From the NCBI RefSeq assembly GCF_002514725.1, contig NZ_NTLB01000009.1, forward strand, positions 1 to 35,584: 35,584 bases of DNA. The letters are read 5' to 3'. Source of the stretch: Mangrovitalea sediminis (lineage in GTDB: Bacteria; Pseudomonadota; Gammaproteobacteria; Pseudomonadales; Oleiphilaceae). The translations under genes and the position numbers were made by a program. Positions within the stretch are counted from its first letter, which is position 1, and the number at the start of each line of letters is the position of its first letter. The notes beneath the pieces are model-generated. The model saw nothing but the letters and a program-made list of their open reading frames with translations, had not been told where the DNA came from and did no database searches. Positions 26,982 to 35,389 of the stretch are shown here, in pieces.

Positions 26982-27860
26982 ATGCATCGGGATTCTCTCA
27001 TTAGGGTGATCCTGTTCGCGGTGACTTGTGCCTGCATGTCGAGTGTGCAGGCGCATCTCAAGCCTCTGTCGGATGAGGCTCTGAGCAACGTGACAGGGCA
27101 GGCCATGGCGGCGGTAGACGTCGTCCAAACGTCATCGGAGGATTTTACCCGTGTGACGCTGGGGATGACTACGTCTGTCCAAGCCAACGTCAATCAGGTG
27201 ACGTTGGGGAACGCGGCGCTGACCTCCAATGTTGATATCACCAATCTCTCCCTGGGTCACATCTCTACCGACGCCACCAAGGTGCAACTCGACGGCAACA
27301 CCTACGCTGTGGGCGATATCGTGCCTTTCGAAGGCATCGATCCTTATGTCGAAGTGGCCCAATCAACGGATGGCACAGATTCTATCGACGGTTTTCGGAT
27401 TGGTTTCAACCAGGCCAGGGGAACGCTGTCCGGTACTATCAACTCCCTGAGCGGTAACATTGGCATGAAGGTGATCGACAGCAGTGGTAATACAGTCGAC
27501 GCACAACTGCTGAACTCGGCCGGTACCGCGACCAACAGCAATGCCCAATACATCGGGATTGCCGGCACCGGTACCGATTGCGCCAACAGCGTCAATTGCG
27601 CGCCTCTCAGCAATCTGCAAACGCTGGATATCGGCTCTGCCAATGCTAACGGCACTGTGGGATACACCAACGATTTCTTTATTTCCTTCCAGAAGAGCAC
27701 CCTGACCTGGCAGGATCCGGCCAGCGGCAAGAGCATTACCGCAGGGCCTGGCCTTTACTTCAACATTCCCACCTCTATGACGCTGGATATGGCCAAGTTG
27801 ATTACCGGTATCCCGCGCGCCCGCACTGAATATATCGACCGTGGGGTCGGTATGTTTTAA
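26982..27860 (+). CDS. Secreted protein with DUF6160-like N-terminal motif, function unknown
   Basis: The 292-residue protein has a clear Sec signal peptide (MHRDSLIRVILFAVTCACMS, with likely cleavage after VQA at about residue 24). The motif LKPLSDEALSNVTGQA follows directly, as seen at the mature N-terminus of DUF6160-type proteins of Marinobacter, Pseudomonas and FilA-like proteins of Acinetobacter. The remainder is Thr/Ser/Asn/Gly-rich with alternating beta-type patterns (VTLGMTTSVQANVNQVTLGN, VDITNLSLGHIS), which would suit a beta-helix or pilus/surface protein. Two cysteines (DCANSVNC) may pair. There is no membrane anchor. The ATG at 26982 has only a weak ribosome binding site. It is a single gene behind a CRP-type promoter and ends at a small hairpin. 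The function is unknown and the family call is from memory of the motif. Confidence 0.75.
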   Translation: MHRDSLIRVILFAVTCACMSSVQAHLKPLSDEALSNVTGQAMAAVDVVQTSSEDFTRVTLGMTTSVQANVNQVTLGNAALTSNVDITNLSLGHISTDATKVQLDGNTYAVGDIVPFEGIDPYVEVAQSTDGTDSIDGFRIGFNQARGTLSGTINSLSGNIGMKVIDSSGNTVDAQLLNSAGTATNSNAQYIGIAGTGTDCANSVNCAPLSNLQTLDIGSANANGTVGYTNDFFISFQKSTLTWQDPASGKSITAGPGLYFNIPTSMTLDMAKLITGIPRARTEYIDRGVGMF

Positions 27861-27878
27861 CCCCGACCGTTTCGGGGT
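27860..27878 (+). terminator. Short hairpin after the secreted protein gene
   Basis: ACCCCGA-CCGTT-TCGGGGT is a perfect 7-bp stem immediately after the stop codon. There is no T-run behind it, so it may be a weak or Rho-assisted terminator or an mRNA 3'-end stabiliser. Confidence 0.4.
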
Positions 27879-27980
27879 GCTACCATAGCGTCGCCTGCTC
27901 TTCCGTGGGCGCCTGACCGTATAAGACGTCGGCGACAGGAAACGCCTTCCAGTCGCCCCAACGCCGGAACGCGAAACGCT

Positions 27981-29429
27981 ATGCAATCCTTCTATTGGCA
28001 TGACTATGAAACCTTCGGTGCCGACCCGGCACACGATCGTCCATCCCAGTTCGCCGGCGTGCGTACTGACGCCGAGCTGAATATCATCGGTGAACCGCTG
28101 ATTCTTTACTGCCAGCCCGGCGAGGATTATGTACCGGACCCTGACGCCTGCCTGATTACCGGCATAACGCCCCAGAAGGCCCGTGAAGAGGGATTGGTCG
28201 AAGCGGCGTTCATCGGGCGGATACTCGATGAATTCTCACAGCCGGGAACCTGTGTTGTCGGTTATAACAGTCTGCGTTTCGACGACGAAGTGACCCGCCA
28301 CACCCTGTTCAGGAACCTGCGCGATCCCTATGCCCGGGAGTGGCAGAATGGCAATTCCCGTTGGGACATTATCGATATGGTGCGGCTGACCTACGCACTA
28401 CGTCCCGAAGGGATTGTCTGGCCGCGTAACGAGGACGGTTCTCCGAGCTTTCGTCTCGAAAAGCTGACCGAGGCGAATGGCATCGCACACGAGGCGGCGC
28501 ACGACGCGATGTCCGATGTCTATGCCACCATTGCGATGGCCCGCTTGATTCGGGAGAAACAGCCCCGCCTGTTCGAGTATGTCCTGACACACAAGGATAA
28601 GGCATCGGCGTTCGCGATGCTGGATGTTCAGCGCATGCAGCCGGTATTTCATGTGTCGTCCCGCTATCCGGCTCGATTGGGGTGCGGCGCACTGGTCGCA
28701 CCTATCGCACGTCATCCGGACAATCCCAATGCCGTGATCGTGTACGATTTGAGAGAGGACCCTGAGCCGTTGCTGACGGCCACGGTGGAGCAGATTCGTG
28801 ATCGGTTGTTTGTACCGCAGGATCAGTTGCCGCCGGGTGAGCGGCGTATCCCTCTGAAGGCTGTGCACGCGAATCGTTGTCCGATATTGACTCCGGCTGC
28901 CATGTTAAAAACGTTATCGTCCGAGCGATTGGCAGAGATGGAGTTGGACGGTGACCGCTTGCGGGAGCATCTATCCCGACTACGCACGGCGGACGGACTG
29001 GCCGATAAGGTTGCCACGGTTTTCCAGGCGAGAGCCCCGTCGGCTGATTCTGTGCCGGATGTGGATGAAAGTCTCTACAGTGGCGGTTTTATCGGCAAGG
29101 CCGACCGGGAAAAACTCAACCGGTTGTTGCAGGTGGAGCCGGCGCATATGGGCGAGGAGACCCCCAGTTTCGAGGATGCCCGTCTGGATGAGATGGTTTT
29201 CCGGTATCGGGCACGCAACTTCCCGTCGACGCTGGACGGCGAGGAACAGGAACGCTGGGAACGTTTCCGGCAGCAGCGGCTGATTCAGCCGTCGGCAGGG
29301 TGGCGCAGTCTTCCGGCGTATCTGGAGACGATCGCTCTGCGTCTGCAGCAGCACGATATTTCGGCGAGGGATCGTCATATTCTCGAAGAGCTGCATTACT
29401 GGGGTGAAGCGCTGATTCCCTATCTGTGA
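27981..29429 (+). CDS. sbcB: Exodeoxyribonuclease I
   Basis: Exonuclease I degrades single-stranded DNA 3' to 5' in recombination and mismatch repair. The 482-residue protein (E. coli 475) has the DEDDh exonuclease core: D8 and E10 in HDYETFG, the NSLRFDDEV segment, and HDAMSD near residues 172-177. A C-terminal SH3-like and helical part follows, with LYSGGFIGKADREKL and RARNFPSTLDGEEQERWERF, both typical of the E. coli enzyme. Only a weak ribosome binding site (GGAA) is seen. It is alone on its strand and converges on the M16 protease gene, with a long hairpin between the stops. Confidence 0.95.
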   Translation: MQSFYWHDYETFGADPAHDRPSQFAGVRTDAELNIIGEPLILYCQPGEDYVPDPDACLITGITPQKAREEGLVEAAFIGRILDEFSQPGTCVVGYNSLRFDDEVTRHTLFRNLRDPYAREWQNGNSRWDIIDMVRLTYALRPEGIVWPRNEDGSPSFRLEKLTEANGIAHEAAHDAMSDVYATIAMARLIREKQPRLFEYVLTHKDKASAFAMLDVQRMQPVFHVSSRYPARLGCGALVAPIARHPDNPNAVIVYDLREDPEPLLTATVEQIRDRLFVPQDQLPPGERRIPLKAVHANRCPILTPAAMLKTLSSERLAEMELDGDRLREHLSRLRTADGLADKVATVFQARAPSADSVPDVDESLYSGGFIGKADREKLNRLLQVEPAHMGEETPSFEDARLDEMVFRYRARNFPSTLDGEEQERWERFRQQRLIQPSAGWRSLPAYLETIALRLQQHDISARDRHILEELHYWGEALIPYL

Positions 29430-29474
29430 GCGCAGCGTCGGCGGGGTGTCAGAGGCCCCGCCGACACTCGCGCT
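29429..29474. terminator. Bidirectional hairpin between sbcB and the M16 protease gene
   Basis: GTCGGCGGGG (29437-29446) and CCCCGCCGAC (29456-29465) form a perfect 10-bp stem with a nine-base loop; AGCGC (29429-29433) and GCGCT (29470-29474) can extend it. It fills exactly the 45 bases between the two convergent stop codons. T-runs are missing on both sides, so termination strength is uncertain. Confidence 0.55.
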
Positions 29475-32327
29475 TCAGTCCTGTATATAACCGCCTTGGC
29501 TGAGCGCCTTCTCGACAGTTGCATTCCCTGTCGTAGGGATAGCGCGGCCTGTAACCACCGTCAGCGATCGGCGCTCTGGTGCAATATTCTGGCGATAGTA
29601 CCTGACCAGATCCGCCTGCCGGATGGCCGAAACGGCCCTGACCAGGCGCTCCCGCAGATCGAAGCCCGCATCGTCCTCATCGATATCCCGCCAATAGCGT
29701 TCGGTTACATCTCCCAGTCGCTTCGGCTTCTGCCGCAGGTTGGTGATCACGGCCGCTTTTTGCTGTTGGAATGCTTCCGGTGACATCGATGCCATTTGGT
29801 CAGCATAACCGTCCATAAAGAGGGAAACCTGTTTATCGATGGTTGCGGCGCTGGCTTTGGGCGATTCGATGATGAGGGCCAAGGCCGGGGTTTTCAGGAT
29901 GGGAAACGGGGTGGCGAAAACGATATAACCGAGTTGCTGCTGGGTGCGCAGGGCATTGTAGAAGGGGCTCGACAGGATTTGTCCCATGAGCAGAAAGCGG
30001 GCGCGCTCAGCGTCACTGTTGTTGCGTCCCTGGATGTAGCGGACGTATGCCGTGTCCGGATGATCGACCGGCCAGTCGAAACGCAGATCGGCCTGTGCGG
30101 GCAGGGCATGGACCTGGCTGCGAGGCACGTCCACCCGTTCGCTGTTACCGAGGAGTATGGCCTGGCTGGCCTGCGCCATGTTGAGCGCGCCGGCCGCTGT
30201 CAGGTTGCCATGGGCCAGCATGACCAGGTGCAGCTGCTTCGAAAAGCCCGAGGCATAAGCCTTGAGGTCGGTAAAGGTCACCTTGCGGGCCGCGGCCAAT
30301 TGTTGATCGTTAGACCAGAGGTTGCTTATCAGAAGATGCTGGGCCTGGTTCATCGCCTGCTGGTAGGGGATTGCCTTGTGGCTGTTGCGCAGGTTGTCGA
30401 TCAACTGCTGTCGTTCGATCCGGAAGCGCTCTTCTTTCAGTGATGGATGGGCGATCGCCTGAAGCACCTTTGTCAGTAGCAGGTGCAGCTTGTCGTCATA
30501 GCCGCCGACACGGACCGATATCCCACGCAGGTGGTGATATACGTCGTAATCCAGGCCTGCGAGTTGCGCTGGATAGGCATAGGCATCGAGCTGATCCATG
30601 ACGAGCGCGACCATCAGCTTGCTGAGAACCGCATCCCGAGGCGAAGCGTTGGCGACTGGGGATCGCAGGTTAAGATAGATATTGGCTTTCGGCGTCCCAA
30701 AGCGCTTGTCCCTCGCATACCAGAGCGTTACAGGACTGTCGAGGAGCTTTTCCGGCCGCGTCATTGTCGCGCCGGATACCAGGCTCAGCCGGTCCGGAAT
30801 AAAGGGGTTTGCGGTCGGTAGACCCAGTTGACTGGCGAGGGGCGCTATCTGGGACTGCTTCAGAAGCGCCGGCATGTCGAGAGGCTCTACGCTGTAGGGC
30901 GTGTCATACCATTGGGTCTTGGCGGCCCCCTTTGGGAGTGGCTGTGGCGACAGGATGGCGACAGTGAGGTTGGCCGGCGTCAGCTTGTCGAGAATGGCCC
31001 GGTAGGCGTCTGGGGCAAAATGAGTCAGCATGTAGGGTGCTTTCAGGACATCCTGTGCCTTAACGTCCTGAAGCTCGGTAGCCAGGCGGCTGACCAGATG
31101 TATGGGCTCGGATTGCTCCTGAAAACGAAAGGCGATCTGGGACAGTCGGGCATTTTCCTGATAGTAGAGCTCCCGGATGCCGTCTTCGCGAACCTTGCCT
31201 ATGGCATCGAAGGTCAGGGCGACGATGTCCTTCCAATGCTCCAGGCCTTCAGGCGTCAGCGACATATTGATTTCCATCAGCGCCTGATGCCCGGTATCCA
31301 AACCGGCGCCAGCGGAGAGGCCGTCGACCCAGCCCGCTTTCTTGAGTACATACAGAAGACTGCCGCGGCCCTCGTGTCCCAGCAGATTGGCGATGTAGGA
31401 CGTCGGCTTTATGCCGTATTGATCGCGCGTCGACGGAATCGGAAAGCTGAGCTGTAGCTGACGGGTTTCCTTCAGAGACTGGACCCTGAGCAGCTGCGGT
31501 TGCGAACCGGGCTTAAAGAGCGGCATCCCATACTGGCTGCGCTTCAGGTGACGGTTCGGGATATGGCTGAATCTCTCACGTACCAGCGCTTCCAGCTGAT
31601 CCAGCGATTGCTTGCCGTAGACGACCAGCGTCATGAGGTTGGCAGAGTAGTGGGTCTGATAGAACCTCAGAAGGTCGTCGCGCACCTTGTCGTTGGGGCG
31701 GTCGGCCAGGGTCGTCAGGTTACCGACCGAAAAGTGGCTATAGGGATGTGCCGGGTTGAGCGCCTGCCGAAACGCGGAATAGAAACGGCGGCTGTCGCTC
31801 TGCTTTTTGGCGCTGTATTCGGAACTGACCGCATGCTTTTCCCGTTCGACGTAACCGGGGTTGAACAACGGAGCCGTGAATTGTTGGGCGAAACGGTCCA
31901 GGGCCGGAGCCAACGCGTCCGCATTGATGTCGAAGAAATAATTGGTGTGCTCGAACATCGTCATGGCGTTGTGATCGCCGCCATGGGCACTGATGAACTG
32001 TTGGTAGGCATCAGGGGCAGGGTATTTCCGCGTGCCGAGGAACAGCATGTGTTCAGTGAAGTGTGCGAGACCAGGGCGATCGGCAGGATCGTCTCCGCTG
32101 CCGGTGGCCACGTCCATGGCAGCTGCCGCCATGTCAGTGGACGGATCCGAAATAAGCAACGCCTTCAGTTGGTTCGGGAGCGTAATTACCCGGTAGTGGT
32201 GCGCGTCGTTAGGGCTTTTCTCGGGAGTGACGGCTGCTTGTGCGGAAAAAGTGCCAATCGCAAGAAGCAAGAGGATGGTTGTAGCACCAAGACGGCGTAG
32301 GAAGACGTTACCGCTAAGTCGGATCAT
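29475..32327 (-). CDS. Secreted pitrilysin/insulinase-type M16 zinc metalloprotease
   Basis: The 950-residue protein has a signal peptide (about 1-31, ending AQA) and should work in the periplasm, degrading peptides. The inverted zinc motif HFTEH (H89, E92, H93) and the third ligand E170 in VSSEYSAK are present with the M16A spacing. The neighbouring HNAMTMFEHTNYFFDI segment matches pitrilysin, and further M16 domains fill the remaining length (E. coli protease III has 962 residues). Only the first M16 domain carries the catalytic motif, as usual. The ATG at 32327 has AAGGA about eleven bases upstream. It lies 118 bases downstream of a small gene on the same strand. Confidence 0.93.
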   Translation of the reverse strand: MIRLSGNVFLRRLGATTILLLLAIGTFSAQAAVTPEKSPNDAHHYRVITLPNQLKALLISDPSTDMAAAAMDVATGSGDDPADRPGLAHFTEHMLFLGTRKYPAPDAYQQFISAHGGDHNAMTMFEHTNYFFDINADALAPALDRFAQQFTAPLFNPGYVEREKHAVSSEYSAKKQSDSRRFYSAFRQALNPAHPYSHFSVGNLTTLADRPNDKVRDDLLRFYQTHYSANLMTLVVYGKQSLDQLEALVRERFSHIPNRHLKRSQYGMPLFKPGSQPQLLRVQSLKETRQLQLSFPIPSTRDQYGIKPTSYIANLLGHEGRGSLLYVLKKAGWVDGLSAGAGLDTGHQALMEINMSLTPEGLEHWKDIVALTFDAIGKVREDGIRELYYQENARLSQIAFRFQEQSEPIHLVSRLATELQDVKAQDVLKAPYMLTHFAPDAYRAILDKLTPANLTVAILSPQPLPKGAAKTQWYDTPYSVEPLDMPALLKQSQIAPLASQLGLPTANPFIPDRLSLVSGATMTRPEKLLDSPVTLWYARDKRFGTPKANIYLNLRSPVANASPRDAVLSKLMVALVMDQLDAYAYPAQLAGLDYDVYHHLRGISVRVGGYDDKLHLLLTKVLQAIAHPSLKEERFRIERQQLIDNLRNSHKAIPYQQAMNQAQHLLISNLWSNDQQLAAARKVTFTDLKAYASGFSKQLHLVMLAHGNLTAAGALNMAQASQAILLGNSERVDVPRSQVHALPAQADLRFDWPVDHPDTAYVRYIQGRNNSDAERARFLLMGQILSSPFYNALRTQQQLGYIVFATPFPILKTPALALIIESPKASAATIDKQVSLFMDGYADQMASMSPEAFQQQKAAVITNLRQKPKRLGDVTERYWRDIDEDDAGFDLRERLVRAVSAIRQADLVRYYRQNIAPERRSLTVVTGRAIPTTGNATVEKALSQGGYIQD

Positions 32328-32376
32328 AGACGGCCAGTTCCTTCAATGCTGGGGGGCTTAAGTCATACCCGGATCC

Positions 32377-32400
32377 GCGGAGCGTCAAAACTTGCTCCGC
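32377..32400 (-). terminator. Hairpin between the 98-residue protein gene and the protease gene
   Basis: GCGGAGC (32377-32383) and GCTCCGC (32394-32400) form a perfect 7-bp inverted repeat with a ten-base loop. No T-run follows on the minus strand. It could be an attenuating terminator or an operator for the downstream protease gene. Confidence 0.35.
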
Positions 32401-32445
32401 AGAGGGGGCGAGATGCCCTGTTCAGTGGCATGTGCCGCTACGGGG

Positions 32446-32742
32446 TCAATGCAGCTGTGAACTGTTGTCCTGCCAATGCTGGCGTTCCCGCAGGGTTTCC
32501 TGGGCCAGGGCACGACTTTTTTCCAGACTTAACTGGCCATTGGCAATGCGTTCGAGAACGGATGTCAGGACCGCCAGTTCTTCCTGATAGAAGTTCATCT
32601 CACTGTTAAAGGCGTCTTCGATGGCGGAATACACCTTTTGCACGCTTTCGTCGCGAGAGGGGGCGTCGCGCGACACCTCATTGATCGCCCTGAGACAGGC
32701 GCGGGCGATCTTGATGTAGCGATCGGATTTATCTTCGGACAT
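32446..32742 (-). CDS. Small conserved-looking protein of unknown function
   Basis: The 98-residue protein from the chosen ATG is acidic, lacks a signal peptide and membrane segments, and looks mainly alpha-helical (SDRYIKIARACLRAINEV, then FYQEELAVLTSVLERIANG). I do not recognise a family. The ATG at 32742 has AGGA ten bases upstream; the frame extends 47 codons further but without similar character or a start signal. A CATAAT element (minus strand 32824-32819) may serve as its -10. The gene is divergent from the fatty acyl reductase, with a 604-base gap between starts. Confidence 0.6.
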   Translation of the reverse strand: MSEDKSDRYIKIARACLRAINEVSRDAPSRDESVQKVYSAIEDAFNSEMNFYQEELAVLTSVLERIANGQLSLEKSRALAQETLRERQHWQDNSSQLH

Positions 32743-32856
32743 GGCGGCGTTTTCCTGAAAGCTTATTGGGCGGTTTAAGGCAGCAGTCGGGCGCCGCCTA
32801 TCTCCGCATTTCAGCGTTATTATGTCATTCGCTACCGTGAATTGCATGACTTGAGT

Positions 32857-32872
32857 AAGTATTGAAATACTT
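32857..32872. promoter_or_regulatory. Palindrome AAGTATTGAAATACTT, candidate operator
   Basis: A perfect inverted repeat with 7-base arms and a two-base centre. Its half-site AAATACT is the same word that recurs upstream of the fatty acyl reductase at 33204-33210 and 33231-33237, so one regulator might bind both places. The palindrome is 33-48 bases upstream of the CATAAT -10 proposed for the 98-residue gene. Confidence 0.4.
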
Positions 32873-33202
32873 TGCAGATGCATTGGCCGATGATCAGTTT
32901 GCAGCAGGGTAATTGTCTGTTTCGTAGAGAAAAACGTTGCCCCTGTCTTTCGGGAGTTGATGGGACGCAGGTTGACGAAACGTTACTCTGAATCTGCTCA
33001 AAGGGGGCTCTGGTTTCGGGTGCCGGATCCCGGGATGAGACCCACAGCCCTGCTCTGGCATTGGCGGCCTAATCCGGCCGATTTTCCGTTTTCCCGTTTT
33101 TTTGGGGTGTTGTTGCCCGGTTCCTGTCCGTTGCTCTGTTCCCCGTTCGCAAGGCCAGATGCATTCTGTGCTAGTCTTTAGTCGTAATTTTGTTTGAGAA
33201 GT

Positions 33203-33278
33203 CAAATACTTAGCTATTTGGCTCTGGAGCAAATACTCTAATAAAAACAGATACTTGGCGTTTACAACCGGGTACAAT
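33203..33278 (+). promoter_or_regulatory. Candidate activator-dependent promoter with three direct repeats
   Basis: CAAATACT occurs at 33203-33210 and 33230-33237, and CAGATACT at 33248-33255. Spacings are 27 and 18 bases. A good -10 TACAAT sits at 33273-33278; the third repeat occupies exactly the -35 position and there is no TTGACA-like element. This is what a response-regulator- or activator-driven promoter looks like. Transcription would begin near 33285, about 62 bases before the fatty acyl reductase start. Confidence 0.45.
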
Positions 33279-33346
33279 GCGAGCGCCTGCGAAGATTGCG
33301 CAGCGTGTCGTGCCAACAAAACCAAGAAAACCAGGATGGGAATGCT

Positions 33347-35332
33347 ATGAAGTACTTTTTGACCGGCGGCACCGGATTTATCGGGCGCTTCCTTGTGGAG
33401 AAGCTCCTCAAGCGTGGTGGCACCGTTTATCTTCTGGTCCGTGAACAATCCGTTGATAAACTCGAGGCCTTGAAGGAACGCTGGGGCGCTGACAGTTCTC
33501 AGGTGGTACCGGTTGTGGGTGATCTGGCCGCTCCCAACCTGGGGTTGAGCGATGCGGATCTGCAGACGCTGAAAGGGCAGGTCGACCATTTCTTCCATCT
33601 TGCCGCCATCTATGACATGGCGGCAGACGAACAGAGCCAGCGTATTGCCAATGTCGAAGGCACCCGGCATGCGGTGGACGCTGCCGCGGCAATGTCTGCA
33701 GGTTGTTTCCACCATATCAGTTCCATCGCGGCGGCGGGGCTCTTCAAAGGGACCTTCCGCGAGGACATGTTTGCCGAGGCACAGAAACTGGACCACCCCT
33801 ATCTGCGCACCAAGCATGATTCGGAAGGTCTGGTGCGCGAGTCCTGTAAGGTTCCCTGGCGGGTCTATCGTCCGGGCATGGTCATCGGGCACTCGAAAAC
33901 CGGGGAAATCGATAAGATCGATGGTCCCTATTACTTCTTCAAGATGATCCAGAAAATCCGTAACGCATTGCCCCAATGGATGCCAACGGTGGGTATCGAA
34001 GGCGGACGGCTCAACATTGTTCCTGTGGATTTCGTGGTTGATGCCCTGGACCATATTGCCCATGCGCCGGGCGAAGATGGAAAGTGCTTCCATCTGGTCG
34101 ATCCCGATCCCTACAAGGTCGGCGAAGTGCTCAATATCTTCTCCGAAGCCGGGCACGCGCCGCGCATGGCTATGCGCATCGATTCCCGGATGTTCGGTTT
34201 CATTCCGCCGATGATCCGTCAGGGCATCAAGAACCTGCCGCCGGTGCGTCGTATATCCCAGGCGGTGATGGAAGACCTCGGTATTCCCCGTACAGTCATG
34301 TCCTTTATCAATTATCCAACGCGTTTCGATGCCCGGGAAGCCGAGCGAGTGCTTGCCGGTACCGGTATCGACGTGCCCCGTCTTCCCGAGTACGCCCCGG
34401 CGATCTGGGATTACTGGGAGCGGCACCTGGATCCCGATCTTTACAAGGATCGCACGTTGCGCGGCGCTGTTCAGGGGCGGGTTTGTGTGGTCACCGGTGC
34501 AACGTCCGGTATTGGCTTGTCCACGGCGCGAAAACTGGCGGAAAGCGGTGCCACGGTTATTATCGGTGCCCGTACGCCTGAAAAGCTGGAAGAAACCCGT
34601 CGGGAACTGCAGGGACTGGGTGGTGAAGTCTTTGCCTATTCCTGCGATTTCTCCGATATGGCCGCCTGTGACCAGTTTGTGAAAACGGTGCTGGAAAATC
34701 ACGGCCCGGTCGATGTCCTGGTCAACAATGCGGGGCGCTCGATTCGCCGCTCGCTGACACTGTCTTTCGATCGGCCGCATGATTTCGAACGCACCATGCA
34801 GCTGAACTATTTTGGGGCCTTGCGGCTGATCATGGGCTTTGCGCCCGCGATGCTGGAGCGCAAGCGGGGGCACATCGTCAATATCTCTTCCATTGGGGTA
34901 CTGACCAATGCGCCGCGTTTTTCCGCCTATGTCGCTTCCAAGGCGGCACTCGATGCCTGGACGCGGTGTGCGGCGGCGGAATGGTCCGATCGCAACGTGA
35001 GCTTTACCACGATCAATATGCCGTTGGTGAAGACGCCGATGATCGCCCCGACCAAGATCTACGATTCAGTGCCGACTTTGACACCCGAAGAGGCGGCGGA
35101 TCTGGTGGCCGAAGCGATCATTTACCGGCCCAAGCGTATTGCCACTCGTCTCGGTACCTTCGCGCAGGTTCTGCACTCGCTGGCACCGAAAATGGGCGAG
35201 ATTATCATGAATACCGGCTACCGGATGTTCCCGGACTCAGCGGCCGCTCAAGGTCAGCAGACTGACGAGAAGCCCAAAGTGTCCACGGAGCAGGTGGCCT
35301 TTGCCGCATTGATGCGTGGGATTCATTGGTAA
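33347..35332 (+). CDS. Fatty acyl-CoA/fatty aldehyde reductase (two-domain SDR), fatty alcohol forming
   Basis: The 661-residue protein matches in length and sequence the Marinobacter enzyme that reduces fatty acyl-CoA or fatty aldehyde with NADPH to fatty alcohols, feeding wax ester synthesis. The N-terminal half is an extended SDR domain with TGGTGFIG (6-13) and catalytic Y152xxxK156. The C-terminal half is a classical SDR domain with TGATSGIG (383-390), NNAGRSIRRS and Y528xxxK532. Both active sites look intact. The ATG at 33347 follows AGGATGGGA; the longer frame upstream is not part of the known enzyme. It is a single gene with its own promoter region and a strong terminator at 35359-35389. 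Wax ester use is inferred; no wax synthase is in the window. Confidence 0.92.
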   Translation: MKYFLTGGTGFIGRFLVEKLLKRGGTVYLLVREQSVDKLEALKERWGADSSQVVPVVGDLAAPNLGLSDADLQTLKGQVDHFFHLAAIYDMAADEQSQRIANVEGTRHAVDAAAAMSAGCFHHISSIAAAGLFKGTFREDMFAEAQKLDHPYLRTKHDSEGLVRESCKVPWRVYRPGMVIGHSKTGEIDKIDGPYYFFKMIQKIRNALPQWMPTVGIEGGRLNIVPVDFVVDALDHIAHAPGEDGKCFHLVDPDPYKVGEVLNIFSEAGHAPRMAMRIDSRMFGFIPPMIRQGIKNLPPVRRISQAVMEDLGIPRTVMSFINYPTRFDAREAERVLAGTGIDVPRLPEYAPAIWDYWERHLDPDLYKDRTLRGAVQGRVCVVTGATSGIGLSTARKLAESGATVIIGARTPEKLEETRRELQGLGGEVFAYSCDFSDMAACDQFVKTVLENHGPVDVLVNNAGRSIRRSLTLSFDRPHDFERTMQLNYFGALRLIMGFAPAMLERKRGHIVNISSIGVLTNAPRFSAYVASKAALDAWTRCAAAEWSDRNVSFTTINMPLVKTPMIAPTKIYDSVPTLTPEEAADLVAEAIIYRPKRIATRLGTFAQVLHSLAPKMGEIIMNTGYRMFPDSAAAQGQQTDEKPKVSTEQVAFAALMRGIHW

Positions 35333-35358
35333 GCACGATCCCGGTGCGTCACAAATGG

Positions 35359-35389
35359 AACCCCGGTGCCGCCAGGCGCCGGGGTTTTT
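35359..35389 (+). terminator. Rho-independent terminator of the fatty acyl reductase gene
   Basis: A 12-bp stem, AACCCCGGTGCC (35359-35370) pairing with GGCGCCGGGGTT (35375-35386) through one T-G wobble, has a GCCA loop and is followed by a T-run (35385-35389). It lies 27 bases after the stop codon. Confidence 0.88.

Larger units (their letters stand above)
32743..33346. other. Divergent regulatory region before the fatty acyl reductase
   Basis: These 604 bases have no convincing gene. They contain a perfect palindrome AAGTATT-GA-AATACTT (32857-32872), a GC-rich central part without clear signals, and an AT-rich stretch (33181-33260) with three CANATACT repeats and a TACAAT element. A 74-codon plus-strand frame at 32957-33181 shows no gene-like features. 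Confidence 0.5.

Noticed and set aside
32957-33181. A 74-codon plus-strand frame between the 98-residue gene and the fatty acyl reductase.
   Set aside because: No ribosome binding site or family, and its Pro/Arg/Cys-rich composition is typical of chance frames in GC-rich DNA.
32894-34873. A 659-codon open frame on the minus strand opposite the fatty acyl reductase gene.
   Set aside because: It lies antisense to a well-recognised enzyme, has no family resemblance, and its composition mirrors the codon pattern of the real gene.
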